DNA of 64,000 nucleotides from Pseudohongiella sp. O18 (GTDB lineage Bacteria; Pseudomonadota; Gammaproteobacteria; Pseudomonadales; Pseudohongiellaceae), in NCBI RefSeq assembly GCF_021729085.1, contig NZ_JAJSAR010000002.1, forward strand, positions 744,001-808,000, read 5' to 3'. Both the position numbers and the translations under genes were made by a program. The notes beneath the pieces were generated by a model. It saw only the letters and a program-made list of their open reading frames with translations, was not told the DNA's origin and ran no database searches. Shown here piece after piece: positions 46,557 through 56,025 of the stretch. Position 1 is the first letter of the stretch. Every line of letters begins with the position of its first letter.

Positions 46557-47957
46557 GTGAAGAAGAATATAATTAAATTAGCAGGCATTTCTCTTACGGG
46601 CATGTTCCTTGCCGTATCTACTCAGGCGTTCGCACAGGAAACGGCAGGCAGCTTGACAGAACTTCTCCGTAATGTAGAAGAAAATCGAGTACTGGAATCC
46701 CAGGAAGCCCGTCAGCGCGAGCAGCGATTCCAGCAGGAAGTTAACCAGCAGCAGCAGATTCTTGAAGAAACACGTCAGCGTATTTCTGAAGAAGAAGCTG
46801 AAAACACGCGTCTGGAAGGTGTTTTCGACGAAAACCGTACACTGCTGGCCGAGCGTCGTTCACAGCTGAACGAAGTGCGCGCCAACCTGAACGAACTGCT
46901 GGGTACCATCCAGGGCGTTGCAGGTGACTTCCGCAGTGTATTCGAAACCTCTCTGGTAAGCGCCCAGTATCCTGGCCGTACCGAGTTCCTTGATTCATTC
47001 ATCGAGCGCGTAGCGAGTGACACTGAACAGGTTCGTGTTGATGAGATCGAGCGTTTCTGGTTCTACATGCAGCAGGAGCTGGTTGAATCCGGCCGTGTTG
47101 TACAGTACGAAGGCCAGGTAGGTCTGCCTTCTGGCGACCAGGAAAGCCGTGTTGTAACTCGTATCGGTACCTTCAACTCCATCGCCAACGGTGACTACCT
47201 GTCTTACAACGCCGACGTAGACCACCTGCAGGTGCTTCCACGTCAGCCAGGTGGAGACATCGTCGCCAACGCCCAGGCTCTGGAAAATGCTGATAGCGGC
47301 ATCCACAAAGTCGGTATCGACCCGACTGGTGCGCAGGGCGGCAGTCTGATGGCCAACCTGATCAACTTCCCGACAGTCACCGAACAGGTTCGTCAGAACT
47401 CCGGTACTATCGGTTTTGCGATCATCGGTATTGGTATTATCGCCATTCTGGTTGGTCTGATCCGCTCCTTCCAGCTGACTCTGGTCGCTGCCAAGGTGAA
47501 TTCTCAGGTCAAGTCTGACAAGGCCAACAAGAACAACCCGCTGGGTCGTGTTCTGATGGTTGCCGAGTCCAACCCGAACGTTGACACCGAAACTCTGGAA
47601 CTGAAACTGGGTGAAGCAATCCTGCAGGAAACTCCGGCACTGGAACGCTTCCTGACATTCATCAAGATCATCTCGGCTATCGCGCCTCTGATGGGTCTGT
47701 TGGGTACAGTTACCGGTATGATTCAGGTGTTCCAGCAGATCACCGTTTACGGTGCTGGTGACCCGACCATCATGGCTGGTGGTATCTCCATGGCCCTGAT
47801 GACAACTGTACTGGGTATCACGGTCGCCATCCCGACCATCCTGATGCACACCTGGGTTAAGAGTAAGAGTGACCGTATCATCCACATTCTGGAAGAACAG
47901 GCCACTGGTATCATCGCTCGTAAGGCCGAAGCTTCTGGCAACAAAGCTCAGGCTTAA
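46557..47957 (+). CDS. TtpC-type MotA/TolQ/ExbB proton channel protein with periplasmic coiled coil
   Basis: A 466-residue protein starting with GTG at 46557 after GGAG. It has a signal sequence (about 1-26, ending TQAFA), a periplasmic coiled-coil region (about 35-130, rich in Glu, Arg and Gln), a globular middle, then an ExbB/TolQ module with helices at about 280-305, 370-392 and 408-430. The channel signature is ISAIAPLMGLLGTVTGMIQVF. TtpC is the extra motor-associated subunit needed by the Vibrio TonB2 system. It follows the DUF3450 gene by 5 bp and precedes exbB by 11 bp. Confidence 0.88.
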   Translation: MKKNIIKLAGISLTGMFLAVSTQAFAQETAGSLTELLRNVEENRVLESQEARQREQRFQQEVNQQQQILEETRQRISEEEAENTRLEGVFDENRTLLAERRSQLNEVRANLNELLGTIQGVAGDFRSVFETSLVSAQYPGRTEFLDSFIERVASDTEQVRVDEIERFWFYMQQELVESGRVVQYEGQVGLPSGDQESRVVTRIGTFNSIANGDYLSYNADVDHLQVLPRQPGGDIVANAQALENADSGIHKVGIDPTGAQGGSLMANLINFPTVTEQVRQNSGTIGFAIIGIGIIAILVGLIRSFQLTLVAAKVNSQVKSDKANKNNPLGRVLMVAESNPNVDTETLELKLGEAILQETPALERFLTFIKIISAIAPLMGLLGTVTGMIQVFQQITVYGAGDPTIMAGGISMALMTTVLGITVAIPTILMHTWVKSKSDRIIHILEEQATGIIARKAEASGNKAQA

Positions 47958-47968
47958 GGGGAGACAGC

Positions 47969-48490
47969 ATGTATTTTGCACTGCTCGACTTATCTGATGC
48001 GATCTCGGACTTCATGGCCAGAGGAGGCGGTGTTCTCTGGATCATCGGCGTACTTCTGCTGGTCATGTGGAGCCTGATCTTCGAGCGGCTATGGTACCTG
48101 CATTCCACTCACGCCAAGAGGGTGAAACACACCCTCGCGGCCTGGGCGGGTCGCTCTGATACCAAATCCTGGAAAGCCCAGCAGATTCGGAACATGATGG
48201 TGTCGCAGATTTCTCTGGATCTGCGCTCCACCATGCCAATCATCGAAACCCTGGTAGTGGTGTGTCCGCTGCTCGGGCTGCTCGGCACGGTTACAGGTAT
48301 GATCGAAGTATTCTACGTAATGGCTCTGACCGGCGGTGGCGACGCCAAATCAATGGCGGGTGGTGTCTCCAAGGCAACCATTCCGACCATGGCAGGCATG
48401 GTGGGAGCACTTTCAGGGATCTTTGCCAGCAACTGGCTGAAGTCCCGAATCGATCGTGACCTGGAACTTCTCGAAGACCATATGGCCTAA
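47969..48490 (+). CDS. exbB2: ExbB-type proton channel subunit (TonB2 system)
   Basis: A 173-residue, three-helix inner-membrane protein of the short ExbB2 type. Helix 1 is about residues 20-40 (GVLWIIGVLLLVMWSLIFE). Helices 2 and 3 hold the channel signature VCPLLGLLGTVTGMIEVF and GGVSKATIPTMAGMVGALSGIF. With ExbD it harvests proton motive force for TonB. Start ATG 47969 follows GGGGAG. Confidence 0.93.
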   Translation: MYFALLDLSDAISDFMARGGGVLWIIGVLLLVMWSLIFERLWYLHSTHAKRVKHTLAAWAGRSDTKSWKAQQIRNMMVSQISLDLRSTMPIIETLVVVCPLLGLLGTVTGMIEVFYVMALTGGGDAKSMAGGVSKATIPTMAGMVGALSGIFASNWLKSRIDRDLELLEDHMA

Positions 48491-48521
48491 TTATCACTAG
48501 ATACTGAATAAAGGCACAATA

Positions 48522-48929
48522 ATGAAAACAGGTTTGATGAAGAAAAGGGATGATGAGAACACCGGGGAGATTGACCTTACCCCGATGCTCGACGTGGTAT
48601 TCATCCTGCTCATCTTCTTTATTGTCACCTCGGTGTTTATCACTGAGGCTGGCATTGAGGTGGTGAAGCCGGAGGGGTCTACCGCCGAGCCCCGATCCAA
48701 GGACCTGATCCTGATTGCAATCAGCAATGATGGTCAGATCTGGATTGATGGCGAGCAAATAGATCCGCGGTTTATCCGGTCTCGTTTTGAGAGACGTCTG
48801 GCGGAGACGCCAAACGCTTCGGTCGTGATACAGGGCGACCGAACTGCTCAAAACGAGCATGTCATGACCATTATGCGAGCGGCACGCGATGCGCAGATTG
48901 CATCCGTTGCCATATCTACGGAGAACTAG
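48522..48929 (+). CDS. exbD2: ExbD-type biopolymer transport subunit (TonB2 system)
   Basis: A 135-residue protein with one transmembrane helix (about residues 22-44) carrying the essential aspartate in DLTPMLDVVFILLIFFIVTS, then a periplasmic domain with the ExbD pattern VVIQGDRTAQNEHVMTIMRAARDAQI. The ATG at 48522 has AAGG 8 nt upstream; an internal Met at 48537 is a less likely start. It ends 3 bp before tonB. Confidence 0.93.
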   Translation: MKTGLMKKRDDENTGEIDLTPMLDVVFILLIFFIVTSVFITEAGIEVVKPEGSTAEPRSKDLILIAISNDGQIWIDGEQIDPRFIRSRFERRLAETPNASVVIQGDRTAQNEHVMTIMRAARDAQIASVAISTEN

Positions 48930-48932
48930 AAG

Positions 48933-49541
48933 ATGAGTATACTTCGATGGGTAGTCTCTCTTGGACTGGCGGGTCTTGTGACACTGGGGCTGTTCTATTT
49001 CATGCAGGCGCTGATTGCTACTGGCGGTGAGCTGGAGCAGAACACCAATATCATCCGTATCGTTGATGCGACCATGCCAGAAATTGAAATGGAAGTGATC
49101 CGGGATGTAGAGCCACCGGAAGAGATTGAACAACCGCCGGAAGACACACCACCACCACCGGATCGTAATATCGATATGGATGGCGGCGGCGATCTGAACA
49201 TTGCCCGCGAAAACGTGAATGTTGATATCGGCCTTGATATTGGTGCGGCCGGCCTCAGCGCTACAGACGGTGAAATGCTGCCGCTGGTAAACATTCAGCC
49301 CCAGTATCCAACACGTGCCGCTCAGCGTGGTATCGAAGGCTGGTGTCAGGTTTCGTTTACGGTAACTGAAACCGGTGGCGTACGTGATGTTGTTGTGGTC
49401 GATGCAGAGCCACGTGGCATGTTCGACTCAGCTTCCATCCGAGCTGCTGAACGTTTCCGCTTTCAGCCACGTGTTGTGAACGGTGAAGCGGTAGAAGTAC
49501 CGAACGTTCAGTACGTGTTCCGCTTTGAACTGGAGGAGTAA
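48933..49541 (+). CDS. tonB2: TonB2-type energy transducer
   Basis: A 202-residue TonB, shorter than the TonB1 type. An N-terminal helix (about residues 5-27) is followed by a short acidic proline stretch (EPPEEIEQPPEDTPPPPD, about 53-70) and a C-terminal TonB domain (about 115-202) with VNIQPQYPTRAAQRGIEGWC and the final VQYVFRFELEE. A short Pro region is characteristic of TonB2 proteins, which rely on TtpC to span the periplasm. Start ATG 48933 follows GGAG. Confidence 0.93.
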   Translation: MSILRWVVSLGLAGLVTLGLFYFMQALIATGGELEQNTNIIRIVDATMPEIEMEVIRDVEPPEEIEQPPEDTPPPPDRNIDMDGGGDLNIARENVNVDIGLDIGAAGLSATDGEMLPLVNIQPQYPTRAAQRGIEGWCQVSFTVTETGGVRDVVVVDAEPRGMFDSASIRAAERFRFQPRVVNGEAVEVPNVQYVFRFELEE

Positions 49542-49545
49542 GAGA

Positions 49546-50901
49546 ATGAGTGCTGTAAATACAATTCTCCGATCCGCCATGATGGCTGCCTTCCTGGCGA
49601 CCAGCGCGTCAGTTGGCACCATGATGCTGGCCACGCCTGCCTACGCTCAGGAAGAGGATGATGGTCCGCGTGAACCACCACCCACACGACGTTCAGACAC
49701 ACTGAGCGACCGTGTCTATCGTGTCATCGCGGAAGTTCAGGAGCTGATGAACCCGTCCGAAGAAGGGCAGGAGCCGGATCTGGCCGCTGCCAAGCGTGAA
49801 CTGGACTCCTTGAACGAGCGCTACGATACGCTGAACGACTTCGAAAAGGCCACGATGCTGAACTTCTACACCAACTACTATCTAGGTGTGGACGACATTC
49901 CGAATGCGTTGGCGACTTTTGAACGTATCCTGACGATTGAGGACCTGCGTCCCGAACAGCGTCTGCGTTCACTGCAGTCGCTGGGTCAGCTTTACGCCAG
50001 TGAAGAGCGCTATGAAGACGCGATTCGCACGCTGGAAGAGTGGCGCAATCTGTCAGCCGATGAAAACGCAACTGTTTATAACGTGCTGGCACTGGCTCAC
50101 TACAACCTGCAGCAGTTCACGCCTGCAATTGACTATCTGCTCAGCTATATGGATCTGCTGCGTGCAGAGGGTCGTGAGATTGCGCGAAACGTCTACACGC
50201 TGCTCAATGTCATGTACATTGAACTGGAAGACTATGAGTCAGCGCTGGACGTCACCAAGACTCTCGTAGCCCTGTTTGATGAAGGCGCTGACTGGCGTAA
50301 CCTGGCAGCCATTTATGGCTTCCTGGATCGCGAGCAGCAGCGTATTCAGACCATGGAACTGGCCTACGTCAAAGGTTACCTGCAAAGCGAAGGCGAGTAC
50401 ATGAACCTGGCTCAGTCGCTTGCTGGTCTGGATGCTCCGATTCGGGGCATCGAGATCCTCGAAGATGGTATCGAACAGGGTATTGTCGAAGAGAATGGCG
50501 ACAACCTGCGTCGACTGACTCAGATGTATATCATTGCATCCGAGTTTCAGGCTGCAGTTGAACCTGCAGAGCGTCTGGTTGAAATCGTTGATGATGGCGA
50601 AGCCTGGGACTACCTCGGCTACATTCATCTGATGAACCGTGACTACGCCAGCGCTGTTGAAGCAATGCAGACTGCGCTGGACCGCGGCGGCCTGGAGAAC
50701 ACTGGCGATGTCCAGCTGTCTCTGGCGCGAGCCCTGGTAGAACTGGATCGTTATGACGAAGCCCTGACCGCCGCGCAACGTGCGCAGCAAATGGGTGCCA
50801 ACAACGCTGGTCAGTTTGTATCGTTCGTTGAAAGCTCCAAGGCGCGTTACGAAGCGCTGCAGGAGCAGAAAGAACGCGCAATCGAATACTACCAGTCTTG
50901 A
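49546..50901 (+). CDS. TPR-repeat periplasmic protein of the TonB2 operon
   Basis: A 451-residue secreted protein. The ATG at 49546 is followed by a signal peptide ending TPAYA (about residue 35), a Pro/Arg-rich segment and then a TPR superhelix (about 60-440) with units such as ALATFERILTIEDLRPEQRL, YEDAIRTLEEWRNLS and YASAVEAMQTALDRGG. Equivalent TPR genes end TonB2 operons in Vibrio and Shewanella; the protein may bind receptors or peptidoglycan-associated partners. Its stop codon lies within the htpG -35 element. A terminator follows. Confidence 0.88.
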   Translation: MSAVNTILRSAMMAAFLATSASVGTMMLATPAYAQEEDDGPREPPPTRRSDTLSDRVYRVIAEVQELMNPSEEGQEPDLAAAKRELDSLNERYDTLNDFEKATMLNFYTNYYLGVDDIPNALATFERILTIEDLRPEQRLRSLQSLGQLYASEERYEDAIRTLEEWRNLSADENATVYNVLALAHYNLQQFTPAIDYLLSYMDLLRAEGREIARNVYTLLNVMYIELEDYESALDVTKTLVALFDEGADWRNLAAIYGFLDREQQRIQTMELAYVKGYLQSEGEYMNLAQSLAGLDAPIRGIEILEDGIEQGIVEENGDNLRRLTQMYIIASEFQAAVEPAERLVEIVDDGEAWDYLGYIHLMNRDYASAVEAMQTALDRGGLENTGDVQLSLARALVELDRYDEALTAAQRAQQMGANNAGQFVSFVESSKARYEALQEQKERAIEYYQS

Positions 50902-50923
50902 AATCGGGGCCACTGGCCCCCAT
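50897..50923 (+). promoter_or_regulatory. Sigma-32 (heat shock) promoter of htpG
   Basis: CTTGAAA (50897-50903) and CCCCAT (50918-50923) are separated by 14 nt, an essentially perfect match to the E. coli sigma-32 consensus. Transcription would start near 50930, inside the 5' arm of the upstream terminator, and give a leader of about 140 nt. htpG belongs to the sigma-32 regulon in E. coli. Confidence 0.75.
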
Positions 50924-50960
50924 AAAAAGCCCGGACACCGAAAGGTCTCCGGGCTTTTTT
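50924..50960 (+). terminator. Rho-independent terminator of the TonB2 operon
   Basis: AAAAAGCCCGGA (50924-50935) pairs with TCCGGGCTTTTT (50948-50959) and ends in six T. It overlaps the predicted start point of the htpG transcript. Confidence 0.92.
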
Positions 50961-51070
50961 GTTTCTGGGCTCTACTTGCTACACGCGGGCATTTGCCAAG
51001 ATGGCCAGGCGCGAGGCGACCAGAGACCAGACACTGATTAATAGAATTCAAGACAGCAGAGGTTTGTTGC

Positions 51071-52981
51071 ATGACAACAGATATGAAAAAGGAAACGCGT
51101 GGATTTGAAACCGAAGCCAAGCAGCTACTGAAGCTGATGATCCACTCGCTGTACAGCAATAAGGAAGTATTCCTGCGCGAGTTGATTTCAAATGCATCGG
51201 ATGCTGCAGACAAGCTCCGCTTCCAGGCTTTGTCCAACCCCGATATTTACGAGGGTGATACCGACCTCAGGGTTTTGATCGACTTTGACAAGGATGCCGG
51301 TACCATCACCATCAGCGACAACGGCATAGGCATGGATCGCGAAGACGTGATCAGCAACCTGGGTACAATTGCCCGGTCTGGCACCGCCCAGTTTCTACAG
51401 TCTCTCAGTGGTGACCAGAAAAAAGATTCCCAGTTGATAGGCCAGTTTGGTGTCGGTTTCTATTCAGCATTCATTGTTGCCAACGAAGTTGAGGTCATAA
51501 CCCGCAAGGCCGGCACAGCCGCCAGCGACGCGGTGCGCTGGGTCTCAGCAGGGGAGTCTGACTACTCCATAGAGGCAACCGAGAAGGCGGGTCGCGGCAC
51601 CACAGTTATTCTGAAGCTGCGTGATGACTCCAAAGACTTTGCGGACGCCTATCGAATCCGTCAGGTCGTCAAGAAATACGCGGATCACATTGCCATACCG
51701 GTATTGCTGCCAAAGCAGAACTTCGACGATAAAGATGAAGGTAAGTCTGCTGAAGCACCTGAATACGAGGCAGTCAACGACGCCAAGGCTCTGTGGACAC
51801 GCCCAAGGACGCAGGTAAGCGACGACGAATACGTCGAGTTCTATAAGCATGTCTCTCACGACTACGAGAAACCACTTAGCTGGAGCCACAACAAGGTAGA
51901 AGGCAAGCTGGAATACACCAGCCTGCTGTATCTTCCTGCTCGAGCCCCGTTCGATTTGTGGAATCGTGATGGCGCCCGTGGTCTGAAACTCTACGTGCAA
52001 CGCGTCTTTATCATGGATCAGGCTGAGCAGTTTCTACCTCTGTACCTGCGCTTCATCAAAGGTGTCGTGGATTCCAACGATATCTCCCTGAACGTATCAC
52101 GCGAGATTCTGCAGAAAGACCCAGCTGTAGATTCAATGCGCAGTGCACTGACCAAACGTGCGCTGGATATGTTGGCAAAGCTCAAAAAAGACGAGCCTGA
52201 GAAATACGCCACTTTCTGGAAAGAGTTTGGTCAGGTGCTCAAGGAAGGTCCAGGTGAGGATTACAGCAACCGCGAGGCTATCGCCAAGCTGTTGATGTTT
52301 GCCAGCACCCACGAGCAGAGCACTGGGCAGGATCAGAGCCTGGAAGATTATATTTCACGCATGAAGTCTGATCAGGAGAAGATCTACTACCTGATTGCTG
52401 ATTCCGCCAAAGCCGCCAAAGGCAGCCCGCACCTGGAAATTTTCCGCAAGAAAGGCATAGAAGTCCTGCTGTTGTCCGACCGGATTGATGAATGGCTGAT
52501 GAGCCATCTGCATGAATTCGATGGCAAACCGCTGCAGGATGTTGCCCGCGGCGAACTTGATCTGGGCAAGCTGGATGACGAGGAAGAGAAAAAGGCGCAG
52601 GAAAAGCTCGAAGAAGAGCTGAAACCTCTGCTCGAGCGCGTCCAGAATGCACTGGGAGAGCGCGTTAAGGAAGTCAGAATCAGTCACCGTCTAACTGACT
52701 CAGCGGCTTGCCTGGCGATCGATGAGGACGATATGGGCGCGCAGATGCGACGCATCATGCAGGCATCCGGACAGGCAGTGCCTGACACCAAGCCGATCTT
52801 CGAGCTGAATCCGACACACCCATTGGTCGACAAGCTGGAACATGAGCAAAACGAAGAGCGCTTCGGCGATCTGATTTCAATATTGTTCGATCAGGCGAGT
52901 CTGGCTGATGGCAATGAACTGGAAGATCCAGCCCGGTTCAGCCAGCAGCTCAACAAGTTGCTGCTTGAGTTGTGCAACTGA
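51071..52981 (+). CDS. htpG: Chaperone HtpG (bacterial Hsp90)
   Basis: A 636-residue Hsp90 (E. coli 624). The GHKL ATPase domain (1-about 230) carries [40 protein letters not shown] and [14 protein letters not shown]. The middle domain includes [20 protein letters not shown] and the catalytic-loop region [14 protein letters not shown]. The C-terminal dimerisation domain ends without an MEEVD tail, as expected in bacteria. The start at 51071 has GAGG 8 nt upstream. It assists client folding with DnaK during heat stress. Confidence 0.97.
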   Translation: MTTDMKKETRGFETEAKQLLKLMIHSLYSNKEVFLRELISNASDAADKLRFQALSNPDIYEGDTDLRVLIDFDKDAGTITISDNGIGMDREDVISNLGTIARSGTAQFLQSLSGDQKKDSQLIGQFGVGFYSAFIVANEVEVITRKAGTAASDAVRWVSAGESDYSIEATEKAGRGTTVILKLRDDSKDFADAYRIRQVVKKYADHIAIPVLLPKQNFDDKDEGKSAEAPEYEAVNDAKALWTRPRTQVSDDEYVEFYKHVSHDYEKPLSWSHNKVEGKLEYTSLLYLPARAPFDLWNRDGARGLKLYVQRVFIMDQAEQFLPLYLRFIKGVVDSNDISLNVSREILQKDPAVDSMRSALTKRALDMLAKLKKDEPEKYATFWKEFGQVLKEGPGEDYSNREAIAKLLMFASTHEQSTGQDQSLEDYISRMKSDQEKIYYLIADSAKAAKGSPHLEIFRKKGIEVLLLSDRIDEWLMSHLHEFDGKPLQDVARGELDLGKLDDEEEKKAQEKLEEELKPLLERVQNALGERVKEVRISHRLTDSAACLAIDEDDMGAQMRRIMQASGQAVPDTKPIFELNPTHPLVDKLEHEQNEERFGDLISILFDQASLADGNELEDPARFSQQLNKLLLELCN

Positions 52982-52993
52982 TTTGAGGTCTGT

Positions 52994-53021
52994 GTTTGCG
53001 GGGCAGGGAGGCCCCGCAAAC
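52994..53021. terminator. Hairpin between convergent htpG and argS
   Basis: GTTTGCGGGGC (52994-53004) and GCCCCGCAAAC (53011-53021) form a perfect 11-bp stem with a 6-nt loop, midway between the two convergent stops. There is no T run on either strand, so it may be a weak bidirectional terminator. Confidence 0.55.
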
Positions 53022-53041
53022 AAAAGAAGTCAGAAACTTTC

Positions 53042-54778
53042 TCACATCTGCTGCAGCGGTTCTATACCAAGCAGATTCATACCTTCACGCAATGTCTGCG
53101 CAGTCAGGCTGGCCAGCGCAAGACGACTGGCCTGTATCTCCGGCTCGGATTTAAGAATCGGGCAGCTCTCGTAAAACTTCATGAACAAGCCGGCCAGCTC
53201 AAACAGATACTGACACAGCTGGTTCGCATAACAATCCTGACCAACCTGACGGACAGCCTCGGACAGTTGCAGAATCTTCAGCAACAAGGCTCGTTCTTCT
53301 GCGGCAATCGCCTGAATCTGTGAGCCCGGTTTAACACCTTCTGCTTCCAGGCGGCGGACCACGCTCTGAATTCGCGCGTAGGCGTACAGCATGTAGGGTG
53401 CCGTATTGCCATCAAAAGACAGCATGGTAGACCAGTCAAATATGTAATCGCTGGTGCGATTCTTGGACAACTCAGCATACTTTACCGCCGCGACACCCAC
53501 CGTATCCGAGATTTCCCGGCGCTGTGCTTCTGGCAGATCCGGGTTCTTGTCGGACACCAGCGCAAATGCCCGCTGGACAGCCTCATCCAGCAGCGCCTTG
53601 AGTTTGACAGTATCACCACTGCGCGTTTTGAAAGGTTTGCCGTCTTCACCCATCATCGTGCCGTAGGCAACATGTTCCAGGCTGCAATCACTACGAACCA
53701 GACCTGCGGCCCGTGCTACTGCAAATACCTGCTGAAAATGCAGGCTCTGTCTGGCATCAACGACATACAGCACCCGGTCAGCGCCGAGCTGACCAGAGCG
53801 ATAGCGAACGGCGGCCAGATCGGTCGTGGCATAAAGATAACCGCCATCCCGCTTTTGAATGATCACGGGCAGGGGAGTGCCGTCTTTACCTGTGAACTCT
53901 TCCAGGAAGACACACTGCGCACCATCTGACTCGGTCAGCAGCTTTCTGGCAGAAAGCTCATTAACTATCTTCGGCAAGTCATTGTTATAGAAACTTTCCG
54001 CACAGAGATCGCTGGGCTTAAGTTTGACCTGAAGCTGATCGTAAACTTCCTGACAATGACGCAGGGACTCTTCGATAAAACGCTGCCATGCCGCCAGACA
54101 CTCGGCGTCACCCTGCTGCAGCCGCACAACATAACTGCGCGCCAGATCAGCAAATCCGGGTTCATCGTCGAAACGCTGCTTGGCAGCCCGGTAAAAACTC
54201 TCAAGATCCGCAAGGCTGCCAGACACTGATTCACCCTGTTCAATCAGTGATGTCATGTGTGCGATCAGCATGCCGAACTGAGTTCCCCAGTCGCCCACAT
54301 GGTTCTGTCGTATGACGCAGTGTCCCAGGGCTTCGAGAACGCGGACGATCGTGTCGCCGATGATGGTGCCTCGCAAATGCCCGACATGCATTTCCTTGGC
54401 AAGGTTCGGGCTGGAGTAATCCACCACAATGGTCTGTGTAGTGTTATCAGGCAGTATCAACGGTGCCTTCGATTGCAGAATCGCGGTAGCACGCGTATTT
54501 AGCGCTGAGTCATCCAGAAACAGATTGATAAATCCCGGTCCGGCGACCTCGGCTCGACTGACCAGTCCCGCCACATCCAGAGCAGCCAGTACTTCCTGGG
54601 CAACCTCTCGGGGATTGCGACGCAGCTGTTTCGCGACTGACATCACGCCATTGGCTTGGTAATCACCAAACTCGGGGCGGGAGGCGTAGATGACCTGCGC
54701 TCTGGCATCAGTGATGCCGGTCACCTTGACCAGTGCTTTGGTTACGGCAGCATCAAGCGTCTCTTTGAGGGTCTGCAT
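53042..54778 (-). CDS. argS: Arginine-tRNA ligase
   Basis: A 578-residue class I synthetase (E. coli 577). The HIGH-type motif is in NLAKEMHVGHLRGTIIGD and the N-terminal tRNA-recognition domain starts MQTLKETLDAAVTKAL. The region RSGDTVKLKALLDEA takes the place of a canonical KMSKS loop, as is normal for ArgRS. The DALR anticodon-binding domain ends the protein (YAYARIQSVVRRLE to MNLLGIEPLQQM). Transcribed convergently with htpG; the promoter region is the 54779-54900 gap. Confidence 0.96.
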   Translation of the reverse strand: MQTLKETLDAAVTKALVKVTGITDARAQVIYASRPEFGDYQANGVMSVAKQLRRNPREVAQEVLAALDVAGLVSRAEVAGPGFINLFLDDSALNTRATAILQSKAPLILPDNTTQTIVVDYSSPNLAKEMHVGHLRGTIIGDTIVRVLEALGHCVIRQNHVGDWGTQFGMLIAHMTSLIEQGESVSGSLADLESFYRAAKQRFDDEPGFADLARSYVVRLQQGDAECLAAWQRFIEESLRHCQEVYDQLQVKLKPSDLCAESFYNNDLPKIVNELSARKLLTESDGAQCVFLEEFTGKDGTPLPVIIQKRDGGYLYATTDLAAVRYRSGQLGADRVLYVVDARQSLHFQQVFAVARAAGLVRSDCSLEHVAYGTMMGEDGKPFKTRSGDTVKLKALLDEAVQRAFALVSDKNPDLPEAQRREISDTVGVAAVKYAELSKNRTSDYIFDWSTMLSFDGNTAPYMLYAYARIQSVVRRLEAEGVKPGSQIQAIAAEERALLLKILQLSEAVRQVGQDCYANQLCQYLFELAGLFMKFYESCPILKSEPEIQASRLALASLTAQTLREGMNLLGIEPLQQM

Positions 54779-54904
54779 GCGGGACTTCCTGTATATAACT
54801 CGAGAGGTGGAATCAAATAGCGGCTAAATTTCAAGCAGCGCGGATTTTACACTATTCAGGGCTGGGCTGCCGGATCAATCTGTCCCTCAGCTGAACTGCA
54901 ACAC

Positions 54905-54913
54905 TGATATAAT
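54905..54913 (+). promoter_or_regulatory. Extended -10 promoter of rluC
   Basis: TGATATAAT gives a TGn-extended, perfect TATAAT box without a clear -35. Transcription would begin near 54920, which excludes the ATG at 54912 as the rluC start and supports 54948. Confidence 0.6.
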
Positions 54914-54947
54914 GCCGGCTTTGCCGCACAGCGATCAGACCGCAGCC

Positions 54948-55934
54948 ATGAATGATCAAAAACACTCACCGCAAGCTGACAGAAATTACCAGGGGGCAGC
55001 CACAACTGGGGTCCAGTATATCTCAGTGGGTGAACACGCTACCGGTCAGCGACTGGACAACTTTCTCATGTCGCGGCTACGTGGATTACCCAAGTCGCAC
55101 CTTTACCGACTTATTCGCAAAGGCGAGATTCGCATCAATAAAAAACGCTGTAAGCCCGACAGTCGAGTCACGGAAGGCGATGTCGTTCGTGTTGCGCCAT
55201 TGCGACTCAGTGTGCGGGACGCGCCAGTGCCACCAGGTGCTGAGCTGCAGCGCGCCCTGCAGCAGTCGATCCTGTACGAAGACGATCATCTGCTACTGCT
55301 CAACAAACCCGCCGGAATGCCCGTGCATGCGGGAACCGGCACGGCAGCCGGCGTGATTGAGGCCTTGCGTCATATGGCAGGCGAGGGTGGCTATCGGGAA
55401 CTGGCACACCGACTTGATAAAGAGACCTCTGGTTGTCTGCTGGTGGCGAAATCGGCGATTGCGCTCAAAACCCTGCAAGTGGCCTTCAAAAAGCGGCAGG
55501 TCAGCAAGATCTACCAGGCCATCGTGCATGGCAGCTGGTCAGCAGACCTGACGCAAGTGGATGCGCCCCTGCTGAGGGTTCAGCCCCAGCAGGGAGAACG
55601 GATCGTCAAGACTGACAATAGCGGAAAATCTGCGCAGACTGAGTTTCGTCTGTTAAAGGACTACGGCACGGCCAGTCTGATCGAGGCCAGGCCGCTGACC
55701 GGGCGTACTCATCAGATCCGCGTGCATTGCCAACAGGCAGGTCATCCTATTCTGGGGGACGACAAGTATACCTACCATCGCCCGCACTCATTCGGCAAAC
55801 TGCGCTTTTTATGCCTGCATGCCAGCGCTCTGTCTCTGGACCATCCTGTATCAGGCCAGACACTGGCAGTCTCAGCGCCACTGCGATCAGCCATGCAGGA
55901 ATTACTGACACAACTTGACGAAAGCCGGGCGTAA
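54948..55934 (+). CDS. rluC: Ribosomal large subunit pseudouridine synthase C
   Basis: A 328-residue RluA-family enzyme (E. coli 319) that makes pseudouridines in 23S rRNA at positions equivalent to 955, 2504 and 2580. An S4 domain (about 30-90: GQRLDNFLMSRLRGLPKSHL followed by RINKKRCKPDSRV) is joined to the catalytic domain, whose aspartate is in AHRLDKETSGCLLVAK; further motifs are LLNKPAGMPVHAG and RPLTGRTHQIRVHCQQAGHP. The start at 54948 fits the promoter position. An upstream ATG at 54912 lies in the -10 box. It is followed by the lipid gene cluster. Confidence 0.93.
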   Translation: MNDQKHSPQADRNYQGAATTGVQYISVGEHATGQRLDNFLMSRLRGLPKSHLYRLIRKGEIRINKKRCKPDSRVTEGDVVRVAPLRLSVRDAPVPPGAELQRALQQSILYEDDHLLLLNKPAGMPVHAGTGTAAGVIEALRHMAGEGGYRELAHRLDKETSGCLLVAKSAIALKTLQVAFKKRQVSKIYQAIVHGSWSADLTQVDAPLLRVQPQQGERIVKTDNSGKSAQTEFRLLKDYGTASLIEARPLTGRTHQIRVHCQQAGHPILGDDKYTYHRPHSFGKLRFLCLHASALSLDHPVSGQTLAVSAPLRSAMQELLTQLDESRA

Positions 55935-55987
55935 AGCCGAAACTGGCAGTAACAACCCGTAAAATATGCAAAAAAGCGCATATTTTT

Positions 55988-56016
55988 TTGACAGCGAACG
56001 CCGTTGCCCCTATTAT
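55988..56016 (+). promoter_or_regulatory. Promoter of the yceD-rpmF-plsX-fab cluster
   Basis: TTGACA (55988-55993) and TATTAT (56011-56016) with an exact 17-nt spacer. The start of transcription is expected at about 56023, only about 3 nt before the yceD ATG. Confidence 0.75.
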
Positions 56017-56025
56017 TGCGCGCCT

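Noticed and set aside
46995-47981. A 328-codon minus-strand frame opposite the TtpC gene
   Set aside because: Asp/Gln/His/Thr-heavy translation typical of antisense to a highly biased gene, and no promoter or start signal.
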